Shown one piece after another: positions 1 through 13,100 of a stretch of 64,000 nucleotides of DNA. The translations under genes were made by a program, and so were the position numbers. Location: contig NC_061062.1 of assembly GCF_021917145.1 (NCBI RefSeq), positions 12,532,282-12,596,281 of the forward strand, in the 5' to 3' direction. This stretch comes from Hypomesus transpacificus (lineage: Eukaryota; Chordata; Actinopteri; Osmeriformes; Osmeridae). The notes below the pieces were generated by a model. It ran no database searches and was not told the origin of the DNA. It saw nothing but the letters and a program-made list of their open reading frames with translations. Position 1 is the stretch's first letter. Each line of letters opens with the position of its first letter.

Positions 1-786
1 AAAATCCTCAAGGGGCATGCTAACCTCATACTCGGGGCCCAATCCAAAGCGAGCAGTTACAGACCCAGCTACTCCCCACATGAAAGGGATTCCACCAAGG
101 AGTAAGATGAGCTGTGATGTAAGAAAACAGTGAGGAAATGTTATAACAAAGGGGCCAGTTCTTACAAAGATTCTCCTTTGTCAGTATATCGGTATATCTA
201 AGTATGGGATATTGGTTGGCAGAAAAGTGGTGACAAGTCACCAAAAGTTAATCTCTTAGTATGTTCTTACCGTGCCCTCCGTTTCTGAATAGAGTCCTGA
301 CCAGAAGCTAAAGTTACTCTTGTCCAGCTGGTAAAGGCGGGACTTCTCAAAGGTGTCAGTGTCCATGATCTTCCCCAGCTCCTTGGGTACATGTGTGGTT
401 GACCTGTATATCCTCCGCTGATTGACAAGAGAAACTCTTGACTCGAGCATTCCGACAAAGTCGTGTACATGCAATGTTAAAATGAACATTTCACGTAACG
501 CCAACTATTTTACAAAATCACTTTCCATTTCTCAATATTGATAGTTGGCAAACTAAATGTGAGAAAGGGTAGCAGTCGAAGCAGCTTCCAGCTAGCAAGC
601 AGGCTTTATCAATAAGACAACGTTTGATTTTGGTTAGTTATGCTTGACAGTTAGACTACGAAACACAATATAATAATCTCCCATTACCTGTCTGTAAGCA
701 AGGTACGCCTCCCATAGATACACTGTCCATGAAAATCCCAGTACAGCATAGAATATCTGCTTTTCAATTGGGAGATCAAGCAACAT
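1..786 (-). CDS. zmpste24: CAAX prenyl protease 1 (ZMPSTE24), 5' end, exons 1-3
   Basis: ZMPSTE24 is the multipass ER and inner-nuclear-membrane zinc metalloprotease that trims farnesylated CAAX proteins, notably prelamin A. Three coding exons are visible: 688-786 (ATG at 784-786, 33 codons), 271-417 (49 codons) and 25-111 (29 codons). All have GT-AG borders and phase 0 junctions. Exon 1 contains a hydrophobic segment with [16 protein letters not shown]. Exon 2 encodes [16 protein letters not shown] and later [18 protein letters not shown], which nearly match the vertebrate protein. Exon 3 ends with GLGPEYE, where the human gene also has an exon border. The HExxH catalytic exons lie beyond the left edge. 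Identification rests on remembered family sequence and is very likely correct. The N-terminus is about 14 residues shorter than in human. Confidence 0.95.
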
Positions 787-1378
787 TTTTTCTGTTCTTC
801 GTTTAGCCAGCAAGCTGCCTAGCTATTTTGAGTGAGTGGACTGGCTGCTAGACAGCTTAGCTAACTCCACCGGTACTTAGCTACGGTTATGCGTTACAGT
901 TTTCCGATCCGATGATAATTTAGTACTTGTTAAACGTTTGTATGTGGTGTGTCTGTCCCAGTGTTGCTTGGTTTTGCTTCAAATAAACTAAACTATGTAA
1001 AGTGAAGATCATGCTCATTTGCTCTAGGTAGCCATTCAAGCGAGCTTCTGATGCAACTATCAAATGCGCTCACCAGGAAATCAACGTAGAGAATGCAATA
1101 ATTAAAGTTCCGGACTCAGAAGCCGCACATGGCATCTGCAACTCCTAAAGTGCTCCATTTAATCAAGTAACATTACACATGATACAACCGAAATATATAG
1201 AAGCAATGTGAATTTTGTCTCGGATGTTGAAGCCATTAGTGTAGAACGTGTTCAGATGCTAATTGTAACCCACTAAATTTAGCCTCTGTCAGTTTGATTT
1301 TGCTTTATGGATCATCTTAGGAGAAATATGTTTGAATCATTGTTGACAAGGTGACTCTGAGTCTTTGTAGCTGCTTTT
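787..1378. other. intergenic: zmpste24 promoter/5' UTR and tmco2-like 3' UTR
   Basis: No convincing coding exon is seen. The left part should hold the zmpste24 promoter and 5' UTR, because its ATG is at 786 on the minus strand. The right part should be the 3' UTR of the tmco2-like gene. A possible ATTAAA poly(A) signal for that gene lies on the minus strand at 1158-1163. No TATA box or obvious repeat was recognised. Confidence 0.4.
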
Positions 1379-2055
1379 CTATTTCTCCATCTCAGAAGCA
1401 CTGCTGCTTCTGCCTTGTAGTCTCTTGCTCTTGAGTAAGTGCAAGTGGCAGTGAGTAGAGCAGCAGGGCTGGTGTCTCCCATGTGAACCACCTTGATTCT
1501 CCAATACTCTCCTCAGTGCTCTGACTCTCAGCTCCAGGCACTTGACCTTTGTCAGCAGAGGGCATCGGCGTCTCTTTTTAGACTCCCTCTTCGGTTTGTC
1601 TGCAAAGTGCACCCATTTCACGCGATGTTTGGTCAGCCACCACCGGACATCCTGACAACATTGCGAAAATATAACATCCAATGACACACCCTAGTCACAT
1701 AATGAGGATGGGGAGGTAAGATACTGAGCATTTTATTTTAGCCACATAATTAAAAACAAACATAATTAAGCAGATAACAGGATCAATTTGATCCTTCATA
1801 TAGGTGATGCACTGGTCTCTATACCTGTACAGCAAACCGTATCCTCTCCCAATAGATGTAGCACAGGTAGCACAGGGCGACTACGAAAGAGATGGTCTCA
1901 CAATTCCACCCACTGAAGACGGACTGGGCCTGACGGGAAAGGCTCACCATGTATGTTACTTGTCTAACTTGACTGCTGCCGTTGGTGGCCATCATGAGTT
2001 TGGAGCGCATTTGTGACCACTCTAATGGGGGTTGGGATTCAGGAATCCAGCCCAT
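1379..2055 (-). CDS. tmco2: TMCO2-like transmembrane and coiled-coil protein, 2 exons
   Basis: Two coding exons on the minus strand join in frame: 1825-2055 and 1690-1379. The donor is CAG|GTATAG and the acceptor CTAG|GGT, phase 0. They give about 180 residues with a stop at 1379-1381; human TMCO2 is about 182 residues as I recall. The first exon encodes one hydrophobic segment (ISFVVALCYLCYIYWERI). The second encodes a basic stretch (KPKRESKKRRR) followed by a heptad-like region (KVKCLELRVRALRRVLEN), so the layout is transmembrane then coiled coil. TMCO2 lies between RLF and ZMPSTE24 in human, exactly as here, and that synteny drives the name. In-frame ATGs about 20 residues downstream make the start uncertain. 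Function is poorly known; the mammalian gene is reported as testis-biased. Confidence 0.6.
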
Positions 2056-2572
2056 TAGCTACTTGAATCTACTCTGTGACAATCCATGAGTTGAGATTAA
2101 TTGGCACGACCGACCAATCCCAAAATAATAATTGGCCTACAACTCTTTAATATTAGTTGTGACATCATAAATGTCGACAAACACCTTCAGGACGCTCATT
2201 CGATTGCTAATCACGCTGCTAATTCGATTCTTATTCAACTACCCAAAACATTCCATTGGGTCTACATACATGTAGGGTTTGAGATTATTTCTGAACGAGA
2301 ACATTTTATTAATCATGAACGGTCAATCTGAAACTCACATTTGAAAGAGTCGAAAATTTAACAATTTACCAATAAATGTATTCCAATTCATGGGTGTGCA
2401 TTTTACATAGGCTATTAGTTATGTTATTGCTCTATATTATATATCTGTAATTACTTATAGCTGCATACAGAACTGCTTTCGAAATGTTAATGAATTGGAA
2501 CATAAAGGCGTCTTCCATAATAAACCGATATTTGTTTGTCGGTACCTATAGCAACTCTTAAGAATTGGCACC
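2056..2572. promoter_or_regulatory. candidate bidirectional promoter between tmco2-like and dynlt1-like
   Basis: The two flanking genes start about 520 bp apart and point away from each other, so their promoters must share this interval or overlap in it. It is AT-rich, with no CpG-dense core and no clear TATA box. No coding exon was found. This is inferred from gene layout only. Confidence 0.35.
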
Positions 2573-3344
2573 ATGGACGAGTTTCAATCTGGCGAAGAGG
2601 TACATACGTTTGTGGACTTCAGGGTTAAAATCTTTCTAATTTAATGTTTAATTGTAACATTGATTGAGCAGCATTACGTTCTGTCAAGATTGTGTATCAT
2701 CCGTTTTTTTTGCAGATCGTATTTGTTGTTGATGACATTAACACAATCGTAAAAGACGTAAGTATTGTAAAAAAGTTGTGTAAATGTAGCGGGGACGCTT
2801 TGAAGAAAAGTTCCATAATATTTTATTAGCCTTATTTGACTTATCATGAACATATTGAAAAAGTTATTCTCAATACAGGCAGTGGAAACAACTATTGGCA
2901 ACAATAATTACCAACAAAGTCGAATCCACCAATGGACATCCAGTGTTGTGGAGACAAGTCTGAACCAACTATCCAAACTAGGGAAACCCTTCAAATACAT
3001 TGGTAATCCAAACCCTATTGTTAAAAAAAGTATTTTACGTTATCTTGCCATCTTAGCATAGCATTGTCGTTTTCTGTCCCATAGTGACTTGTATCATACT
3101 GCAGAAGAATGGGGCAGGCCTGCACACAGCCAGCTCCTGCTTCTGGGACAGCACTATGGACGGTGGGTAGCAAACCACTCAGACCAATGCCAGTAGAATG
3201 GATCATTGTCAGACATACTTTTTCATTGCACCATTTCCTGCAGTTAAACCTACTTTCTCCCTCTCTCTACCAGGAAGCTGTATAGTGAGATGGGAGAACA
3301 AGACCACACTCTGTGTTGTAAATGTTTTCGGTTTAGCTGTGTGA
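2573..3344 (+). CDS. dynlt1: Dynein light chain Tctex-type 1-like, 5 exons
   Basis: This is the Tctex-type light chain of cytoplasmic dynein, a dimer that binds dynein intermediate chain and links cargo to the motor. Coding exons are 2573-2599, 2716-2757, 2879-3002, 3085-3162 and 3274-3344. They total 342 nt and encode 113 residues, the same length as human DYNLT1. The start lies in a strong Kozak context (GCACCATGG). Diagnostic segments are [18 protein letters not shown] (here [13 protein letters not shown] then VTC across the exon 3/4 junction), [18 protein letters not shown] and VRWENKT. The N-terminus (MDEFQSGEE) and the KNGAGLH motif fit DYNLT1 better than DYNLT3. All introns are short with GT-AG ends. 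The gene converges on rlf. Confidence 0.93.
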
Positions 3345-3569
3345 CTTATCTAGGTGGCAACTTTTGGCACTGTTAGTACTCAGATGAACTCTCAGTTAGC
3401 AGAAGTTCAAACATAACCAACTAAACCATAAATCCATTTGTGAAATGTGTGGTCTGGCTTTGTTATGTTGTCATTGGTAAAATGTAATTCAAGTTAGCAT
3501 AAAATGTAAATGTTCTCAGGATATACCATAATAGCTTCTTGCTTCAACTTTTGGACAAAAATCAGAGAC

Positions 3570-3581
3570 AATAAAAATAAA
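3570..3581 (+). terminator. poly(A) signals of dynlt1-like gene (tandem AATAAA)
   Basis: Two abutting AATAAA hexamers (3570-3575 and 3576-3581) lie about 225 bp past the dynlt1-like stop codon and fit the 3' end of that gene. The opposing rlf signals start only about 45 bp further on. Confidence 0.65.
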
Positions 3582-3624
3582 GCATGCAAATCAATATTTT
3601 TGAAAGAGCCTATTCAAACATTTT

Positions 3625-3635
3625 TTTATTTTATT
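3625..3635 (-). terminator. poly(A) signals of rlf (minus-strand AATAAA pair)
   Basis: Overlapping TTTATT motifs at 3625-3630 and 3630-3635 read AATAAA on the minus strand. They lie about 490 bp past the rlf stop codon at 4118. The expected cleavage site falls near 3600-3615, so the rlf and dynlt1-like 3' UTRs probably abut or overlap. Confidence 0.6.
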
Positions 3636-4117
3636 ATAAAGCAATACATACATATCCGCCAACATCCACTTCATTGAAAACATGAAATATTGATGAAACT
3701 AAGCAAAGCTGAAGACAGCATATTCATCAACTTTATGTTTGGGTTAAGAGGTGCTTAATTATTGTACATCCACTTTTCTGACAAAAAAATCTTTGTTGAA
3801 ACACCACCATCAGTTTTTCTAAATGATATTTAAACATTTGCAAAATGTGTATTGTGACAAGATATATACAATATTACAAGTTAATCACTAACAGAGGAAA
3901 TGGAAACAATACTTGTTAAAAATCTATTCCAGGCCATTTTACCAGGTAATAAACCGGTAATAGGTCTGATACTAATATGATCGCAAGTGATCAGTTTGGC
4001 AACTTCAAAGAAACAGTCATTATAACACATTCTTCAGAAGAAAAGTAAACAAAACGCAGTCTTATGCGAAGACAAAATTAAAAAGTCTTTATAGATGTTA
4101 AAAGGTGTTCAGTTGAA

Positions 4118-7100
4118 CTAACTTCCGAGAAGTAGGTGATCGTTTGAGTCAGTGGGGAAGATATCCAACAGAGAAGTGGAGAACTTGGACCTTTCCAAGA
4201 CCACCACTGGCCTGAGATACTGCAACTGCTTAATGGCCAGGTCCCCACATCCTGTCAATGCTTTGTCTAAGATGGATCTCAGGTTCTGGACTGACGTGTA
4301 GTCCCCCTTCACGGTTAAGGGCTTGAGAGGTGCCGAGCGAGTGCGTCTGTTACGAATATGAGTGAGACCATTCTGACTGTTCTCCTTGACAGAGCAGTCG
4401 CGCCTGTGGGAGTCTTTGCGTTTGGCTGCCACACCAGCCGACCCGCCCACCCTAATGTCCTCGTCCTGGGTGGACTCCTGTATGAATTTGAGGAAAGACG
4501 ACTCGAACCCCATTGGCTTGTATGTGGCCAGGTCAAAGGTTCGTGGAGTAGGGCAGAGAGGCTGAGGCTCTTTATGGGAAGGAAAGTGCTCGGAGAGCTC
4601 GTTCTTCCGCTTCAGCGGTTGGCGGGCAGGCGGGGCAATCAAGGGCACAGAGATATTGTTGGTGGGTTTGTGGCCAGACGTTTCCAGAAAGCCTTCATCA
4701 ATAGAGAATCTCAATGTGGATGGTGGTGAAAGATCTGCCGGGGGAGGAGGGGGGTTGAAGGCCTGCTGCCTTGATCTCACGTCTTGTGCATGGCCATTCT
4801 GAGTCGCAGCGTCCTCTGTGTGCCCACTGGGCTCTCCGTACAGAAGGTCATCAGCTCCAACAAGGACATTCCCCTCCGCAGGGTTTTTTTCAGCGAACCC
4901 CAGTGGATCATGGTCATCCAGCCTTTCCATTTTGATCGAGTGGAGGCTCATGGGTACGGACGGACCCCCAGGGTTCTCTGGTTCTGACTGGTACTCCATC
5001 TTGAGAACACCATTTGGTGTCCGTATTCCGTCTGGTTGGGAAGACAGCGCTGACTTCTTCTGTATCAGCTCCTCCAGCTGCTCTGCCGTAAACAAGAGCT
5101 TATCTTGATGAGTGACAAAAGCGGATAATGTCATGGTGTGGCACGTCAGGTAGTGACGGCGCATGCTGCTCATTATTTTGACGACCGAGTCACAGCCTTG
5201 GACCATACATGGATAGGCTACGCGCATACAGCGGTCTTGGCACATCTGCAAGGCCTCCTCATGGGAGCGGAAGTCCATATCTTCAAATCTGTCAAACTTT
5301 TGGAATTGCTTTTTATTGTTCGCCGTCGTCTTGATATCTTGAGATTCCTCTTCCTCACCAGTATCCGTTGGAGAATCAGGGTCATCCTCAGACTTGCTAT
5401 TGCGCCTCAGAGATTGTCTGTGTGGGGGCGATACTGGAGTGTCAATCTGGGGCTTTGATGATGTGATTATTAGCTTCTTTTGGCAACCGCTTACTGACTT
5501 GTCCTTTTTGTGAGTACTCTGAAGACGCACTACTACGGAGTCGTAGAAATTGCAGTGTGTGAACAGCATGTGTTTGTTGAGGTTAGAGGCATGGGTGAAG
5601 ACGCTTGTACAACCGTCATACTTGCAGTGTATGAGCTGGCTTGATTGAATATGGGAGTCACGATGGTCACGGTTTGTGTGACGTAACAAACTGCTTTTGA
5701 GGTGATACGAAGCGTTACAGTTCTTAAATGTACACCTAAACCTCGGCTCTGGGTCATCTGAAGGTGGACTGGGCTGCATCCGCGGTTTCCCCTTCCTAAC
5801 ATCAGAATTTTTATGTCGCATCAGGTCTTTTTCCAGAGAAAGTTGAGAATGATTGTAACGATGTACTGCTTCTAGATGATGCAAAAGCCCAACCTGGCTG
5901 GTGAAGGTTGCTTTACAATCTTTATTCTTACAGTGGAAACTTTTGTTGTATTTAGTCAGAATATAACACAGATTACGTTTGGCTACCAAGCGTTCATTGT
6001 TTGATCTTTCCTCAATCTCCTCCCCTTCCTCTTCTTTCACACATGTATCAGGTGCAGAAGATGCAGTCTGGCTAATTTTAAATTTTTTGTCTCCAGACTT
6101 ACCATGTCCATTTTCTCTCCTCAACATGCCAGCTTTTGTTTTCTGGTACCTTTGCTGCCAGGTAGGCATCTCCTTCTTTCCCATTTTGAGGGTGTCTTTT
6201 TTTAACGACTCACTTATTTGTTTCAGGGAGGTCTTGCCTTTTGCAGTGTTCTCAGAAGCCTTCATCTCCTCGCGCTTCTTAAACAAATATCTCATTTCCT
6301 CCAACACTGCATCACTGAGTTTATGAACACGAACATAATGCGTCCTCAAATCAGATTTTTCCCTGAAGCTCCTGGAGCAAATATGGCATACAAATGGCTT
6401 GAATTTCAATGATTTGAGCATACCTTTAGCCTTTTCTTTGACAATGTTATGCTTGGCCATGTAGTGTCGGAACAAGGTGTAGCTAGTCACACTTCGGAAG
6501 CTGCAGCCTTTGATTTCACAGGTATAGGGTTTAGTACAGGATTGCAGCAGGAAGGGACTCCTGCTGTCTGAGCCTGAAGGCAGCTCTGATGGCTCAGTCT
6601 TTGTAGTGACTTTCACTCTCTCGCCTAATAACGGCTGAACTTCCTTCTGCAATAATACAAATGGTGACTTGATCATAAGAGCCTGGTCAAGGGACAGTTG
6701 AGTGGGCACTGAGGTTAAGTGGGGTGGTTCACAAGACCAACTTTTAAGGCTGGAGGGATTCAGGCTCAGTTGGCTTAGACCAATCATAATTTCTTCAAGC
6801 GGGTCTCCAGAGACATTGGGGTTTGAAAGGGTTGTTGCATTGTGGGTAACCTGGGAGGGGGATGTACTGTCTTGGCTGGTCCCTTTAGTTTGTTGTGAGG
6901 TCGATAATTCATTTCTACCAGTTTCCTGGGTGCTCTGCTCTGGTTTGACGTTTAGGCTTTTAGTCTTTGAACCACCCTTCTCTTTGTCATGTTTCTTGTG
7001 CTCCTTGTTTTCAGACTTCAGATGTTCTGGATGAGCAGCTTTCAGGTGTCTCTGTACATCTCTGGCTCTTGTAAAAGACATTCCACATCTCTCAAAGCCA

Positions 7101-10100
7101 CAGGTGAACCTTTTCCCATCAAAGCATACAGCAACAGATGCCACAGTTCCCTTGGGCTCCTTAGACGTTGAGGCACTACTGGTCGATGAGGAAGGGGCAA
7201 CATTGTCACCATTAACCATCTCCTCTTGTTCTGATTTTATATGGTTAGACTTCTTGGGGCTGGCTACCTCCTCTATAACGGGTTCCAGAAGTTTCCCTTT
7301 TGCTTTCCTCTGAGCCTCAAACTCCTCCTCTGATAAGGTGATGCTGTGTGTCGCCAAGTGTTTGATGAACTCCTTTTTAGATAAGTAGTATTTCTTACAG
7401 TCAGGTTGGATGCAGCTGTAGGCAGCGTCACAGAAATGCTGTGCCTCGTGGTGGTATAACTGGCCCAAGTCACAGAAAGTAAGTGAGCATCCTTTTAATT
7501 CACACTGGTAGCTGAGTTGGAAGCCGTGGCTCTGTTTGTGTGAGACCAACTCGTTGGATGTTTCGAATCGAGCGTTGCAGCCAGTGACCATGCACAAGAA
7601 GGGCTGGTCAGTGGCATGCACACGTCGATGCTTGCGGTAGTGGTAGGCAGACATGAAGTGACGTCGGCAGAAAGAACACTTCACCCTGCGGTTTTTCATC
7701 TCAAAGAAGTGCTTCACATTCTCATCCCCAATGTGCTCGGATTTCAAATGAACACCCAAATACTTTGAATGTTTAAAAGTCTTTGTGCAGTGAGTTCCGG
7801 GACACGTGTATATATCCCGGTTCTGAAGCTCAAAGTGGATGTTGATGTAGTTGAACGTGACGTGCTCCTCATCAACAGGCTTGATGGTTTTGGCTTGTTC
7901 CAGAATGTGATCCAGAACCACAGGATCACGTGTAGACTGATAGTACAGTATGAGGGAGGGGTCCACAGCAATCTCACCAGGCTCCATGCCGTCGGAATCA
8001 TCATCATCGTCATCGTCATCCATCAGCTTCTCAATTTCGATCTTCTTCTTTTTATTCTTCTTTTTCTTGGCCGGTGCTCTGAGATGTACTTTTGTGTGTG
8101 GGATAAAGTCCTTTCTACTGGAAAAGGTCTCGAGACAGATGGGACAGGTGTAAACATTGTTGTTTACATGCCTCTTAGAGTGGTGGAGGAGTCGGGTTTC
8201 AGTCACTGACTTATCACAGATCTTACAGGTGAACTTGTATTTCTTACACTTCCCCTTCTCTGATTTGTTTTTGGATTTTTTGTCTGTCTGATCCTCCTCC
8301 TGACTAACAGCACTGTCATTTAGTCCATTGCATAACTTCCTCGTATGATCAGGGTTTCCCCTTTCCTCTTCTTTAACCTCCTGCCCCGAACTACCCCCAT
8401 CCTGCCCAGAACTACCCCCCTCCTGCCCCAAATTACCCCGCTCCTGCCCACCCTCCTCCACATCTTCTTCTGGATCAAGCCCGAGCAGAGTAATACAGTG
8501 ATGTCTAAGCATATTCCAGTCCCAGAACTCAGGGTCAAAGGGCCAGTGGGCCTTAAGTGCTAGCAACAGTTCACAGCGCAGGGAGTTGGGAATGACTCCG
8601 TTCTCCTGGTCGTATTTCTGGTCTGGACGCAAGTGGAGCTCCTGAAGGAGGCTAAAGGCCGTCTGAGAAGGGCTCAGGAGGAACTCGGTGAGCTGGCAGG
8701 CACGAAGCACCTCCAGGTCATCCAGCAGCAGGGAGGACACAGTCTTGCAGATAGATATCCTTGTCTCAGAGTCTTCATCCTGCTTGGGAAGCTGGAGAGC
8801 TTTCACACAGAGCTCCACAGAAGAAGCCAGGCCCAGTTGCTCAGCCTACAGGTAAGAAAGGAAAAACAATTTGAGATTTGTCAAAAGCAATGGCTTTTAT
8901 TGTATTATTACAGTTCTACTACACAGAATATAAAAACAAAATTAACTTTTATACAAAGACAATTTCACATAAAAATTAAATAAATCAAGAAGTAATTTCC
9001 TTACCTCTGTCTGTATAATTCTCACAAGGAAGAGCAGATGGCATACTGTCTTGGCAATGGCCCCTAGCTGCAGGCAGCGCTCCAACAAAGACTCCAGAGA
9101 CGGATCAATCCTCCTCTGAAGCTTACTCCACAACAGTGTCAGCTCCCTGCACAAAAGAGATAAATCAACATACAGTACATCACTAAAATATACTCAAGTA
9201 ATGCCAAATATATATTTAAGAAACACAGAGTGACAAGCTGATGCCTGCACTCACAAAGGCCCACACACAAATATATCTCAAACACTTTTACCTTGGCAAT
9301 TCATATAGCTGATTTAACAGCATACATTTCCATCCAGAAAAGCCACAACTATACCCCGTTCTTATTTTGACCAGTACTCACCAGGAACAATACAAGTTTT
9401 GCTGCTGAAGCTGTTGAGTCAGGAAGGTGGTACACAGGATAAAGGCTGTATTCTCTTCCCCTTCAGTCTCCAGATTACAGGTAATTTCCAGAACATCCTT
9501 ACAGTTCAGCCTGGAAATCTGGGTTTTAAAATGAGCACCACAACAATTATAAGCAATAGGTATCCTCCTAAGACCTGGGTCAAAAAAGCTTGTATTTATA
9601 TAACAGTTATGTGAGCTCGCAAATGTCACAGTAGCGTTTTATTTGTCATAGTTAATTAAGTTAGACATTAAAAAAGTACATTTACATGGTTATTCCTGAA
9701 ATTGTTTGCATTTTTTACATTAGGAAGCTCAGGATGTTTTTTGAATTGGACACAATTAATTCAAAGAGCAGTATGGCTACAAAGTTCTTTGCCCAAAACC
9801 AATGTCCGCTACAAGGGATGTAAACATTGCTGGGTCCTAGATGGATATCACATGTAGGGCAATGTGTCTATAACAAAACAAGTGCTGTAAAATCTGCCTT
9901 TCTCAAGGACATTCTAACAAGCGATGTTTGTGCAGGGGGGCGTGAAGGGGGTACTAGCTCCAAAGTTTAAAGAAAATAAAACAAGGACAATAAATGAAGA
10001 GGCAAACCTTTAAGGTGTCAAACTACAATGTAACTACATTGCAATACCTACAGTTTATACATTGTAGGTAGAAATTGCTTTGTAATTAAATTATATTAAG

Positions 10101-13100
10101 TGTGGGCAGTTTAGGTTATTGTCGTGGTTTAATTATTATAGGGCAGGTAGGCAGGCATGTCGGGTAATCAGTGGTTTGGAAGAAAAGGCCTACAGGCTGT
10201 GTTATCTGTGCAGCAGAAATATGTCCTGAGCTAGTCTCAGTAAGGTCTGTGGTGGCCAAAAGTTAATTGATGGTACAGGTAAGAAGTTAGAGTGAAGAGT
10301 ATCGTAAACACACGTAACACGTAAGGGGGGCCGAGGGTGATGCAGCATTATCTGTGGGGCTGTTATGTGTTGAGGCTTCCCAGTAAGAAATGTTTTTGAA
10401 AGTCAGCAGAATCCCTGGGAATAGCAATAGGAGGTTGCAAAGGGTTTGCAGCTGGATGCCATACAGGTGAAGGCCATGTGACTGACCCTGAAGAAAGTAT
10501 GGGAAAACATTGAGAAACAGTATTATGGCAGGCGGGGGATTTTCCTCATTAAGACAATATAATGTGTTATATCCTGTAAATGATTAGCTTTTTGTGTCTT
10601 CCTGTACCAACCGAGCATTGCTGATTAAACCCATCAAGCCACTTTGACTTTGAAAGATCTTCCGTCTCCAACTATTTTTGCTCCAAATCCTTCTGAAGTA
10701 AAATATCCTACATTATGAAAAAAGCATACGACAGCACCATATAGGGGAGGGGAGTAAGGTGTAAATTGATGTTGTAAAGAGACAGTTGAAGGTTATGTTC
10801 CCAAAAATCAATGTTAACATCCACCTACCTCTGAAAAGCCTGTCGCCCCCATGTTAAGTTTCACTTGGGTAATAACTACCGCTAAACCGTAGTGGGTTGT
10901 TACAACATTGCAGCATGTGACTGCAATTTGGTTGGTTACTATAGGTATTATTGCTAAATAGCTACTTGGTAGTTCATGTAACCTTAATGTTAAGTGCTGC
11001 CAATAAAGCCCCATCATCAACATGGGTTGACAAACCTCCGCGATGGCCTCAGCATTGGGCAGCAGGTGGCAGAGGAGGGAGACGTAGGTCTGTCTGAAGG
11101 TGACTTCGTTGGATATTTGGCTGCATTCAGTACAGGCTTTGGCCAGAACTACTGCTTTGGCTATCTCCCCCATCTTCTCAAGGTGTTTCACACGCATCTC
11201 CATGAAGCCCTCCCCCTCTAAGGCGATGTAGGCATCCACTATGGGGAAGCAAAGGAAGTGGTGATATATTAGCTGCAAGGGGCGTCAGAACCACACCAAA
11301 ATAAGGCATACGGCTGTAATGCATCAGCTCTAAACAATCCGCTGATATTGTAAGCGCCTTAAAACATATTTCGGATATTGGAGACATGTATACATAATAA
11401 CCACAATAATTAGTAGTTAATGCTACTTGAAATAAACAGTTGCTGTCTTCTTCTTTATTCAATGAGGTAATAGTATGCTGTAGTATGTGCAGTGCATCGT
11501 GGGAACCAACCTTCCTCTGTGCTTGTGTGCTGACCAGTGAGCAGGGCATTGAGGACCGGGTTGCTCCAGGCTCCCCCTTCTCCAGTGATCTGAAGTAAGG
11601 CCTGGAGGTCTGTGCTTCCATACTCTAGCAAGGCATCATGAGCCATCTACAAAACATGACAACATGCGCTGTGTCACAGGTGTGCATTTTGAGATGTTAT
11701 AGCATAATGGAACCAACTGCAAAATGCTGAAAGCAAAACACCCACTATATAATAAGAAGAAACTTAAAGAGGCATACTCTCTACTTCTAAATGTAACAAA
11801 AATGTGCAAATTACATTTCCAATGCTGTCTTCTGCTAACTAAATTCCTAGCCCCCTCCAAATACTTTCCCTCTTAGTACCACTCTCCTTGCAGTACTCAT
11901 ACCTTTTTCAATGTCCCAAACCTTACTCCACTACCTACAGCGCAGCCATTTTACTCCTTTGTTTACCTGAACAGAGTGGTGGAATTGTACCCAAGCCTCA
12001 TAGGGGATTTCATTTTCAGGCACAGATAGAAGCAGTTCAAAGCAGCTCCTTAAATTAGAAGAACATCATAAGAGAAACAAGATAAGATAACATGCTCATT
12101 AATGCATTACCAACCACAAGCGGATTCTTGGAAACGTTTAAGTGTTTATTTACAGTGCCAGTCTTTTCAGAACAAGGGCCACATTATCAGAGTCTGCTGT
12201 GAGGTGGGGTCTGGCAGCAGCAAAACAGTTGATGGACAGACAGTAGACCTCCAAGAGAGGAAGACCGTGTTCCACAGAGTTCCTGCTCCCAGCATAGTTC
12301 ATCAGCGCCTGTTTACAGAGAGAGACAAATCCAAAAGGTCTATCAGACAACAAATAATGACATGAAAAATATTCTATAGTGATCATAGTCACAAATAGGG
12401 TTGTTGCAATGTATAGAAAAAAAAACCCATCAAAATCTAAATTGCACTACTCAAACCACAAAGTGCCCCCCCTACTTTCCAGCCAATTATGTTTCAGAAA
12501 TGTTGATCCAACCAATCACCTTCAGCGAGGCAAGCTTTCCTCCTTGGCTTATTTTGTGAAACCACTGTCAATCAAACTTGGGCTGGAGGAAAGCACATAA
12601 GTTCAGACATGTACTGGGGGCGCTGTTTCTCATATTTTGAATTTATTTTGAAATTATACCTATTGCAGCTTTAAGGTAAACACACATCTGTCTACTTCAA
12701 AGCCCAAGAGAGAACTAACACTGTAAACCTTGATAGATCCCAGCTTGCACTCTCGTCTGTGTTGGGATCGACTGATTGGGCCTATGGGGATCAAACCTTT
12801 CAGCAGATAATGGCAAGGTGCACCAAAGGATGACCGCCCCTCACCGTGACTCATAAACACAGGTTTATCCCCTGAAGGCCCATTTGTTAGGTGAGAACTT
12901 GGTGTCTTGAGCTCATGTCAACATTAATCATAGGGGTTGGTATTTCTGCTATACGTATTCCCCCTCCCTTAACAAACGCGTAGAACCTCACTTCACTAGC
13001 AAATCACCAATACATTGACAACAGCTTTGCTTATTTACATTTGTTCCAGACAGCAAGTACTTGCAAGATAAACAAAAACGTGATGCCGCCCCTCCCCACA

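Noticed and set aside
4315..8563. Numerous frames of 60-146 codons on either strand across rlf exon 8
   Set aside because: They are shadows of the 1,576-codon last exon of rlf in other frames.
12395..12671. Possible old TTAA-flanked MITE in rlf intron 1
   Set aside because: The ends share only a loose TGCAAT/GTATA similarity and no convincing target duplication, so it could not be supported.
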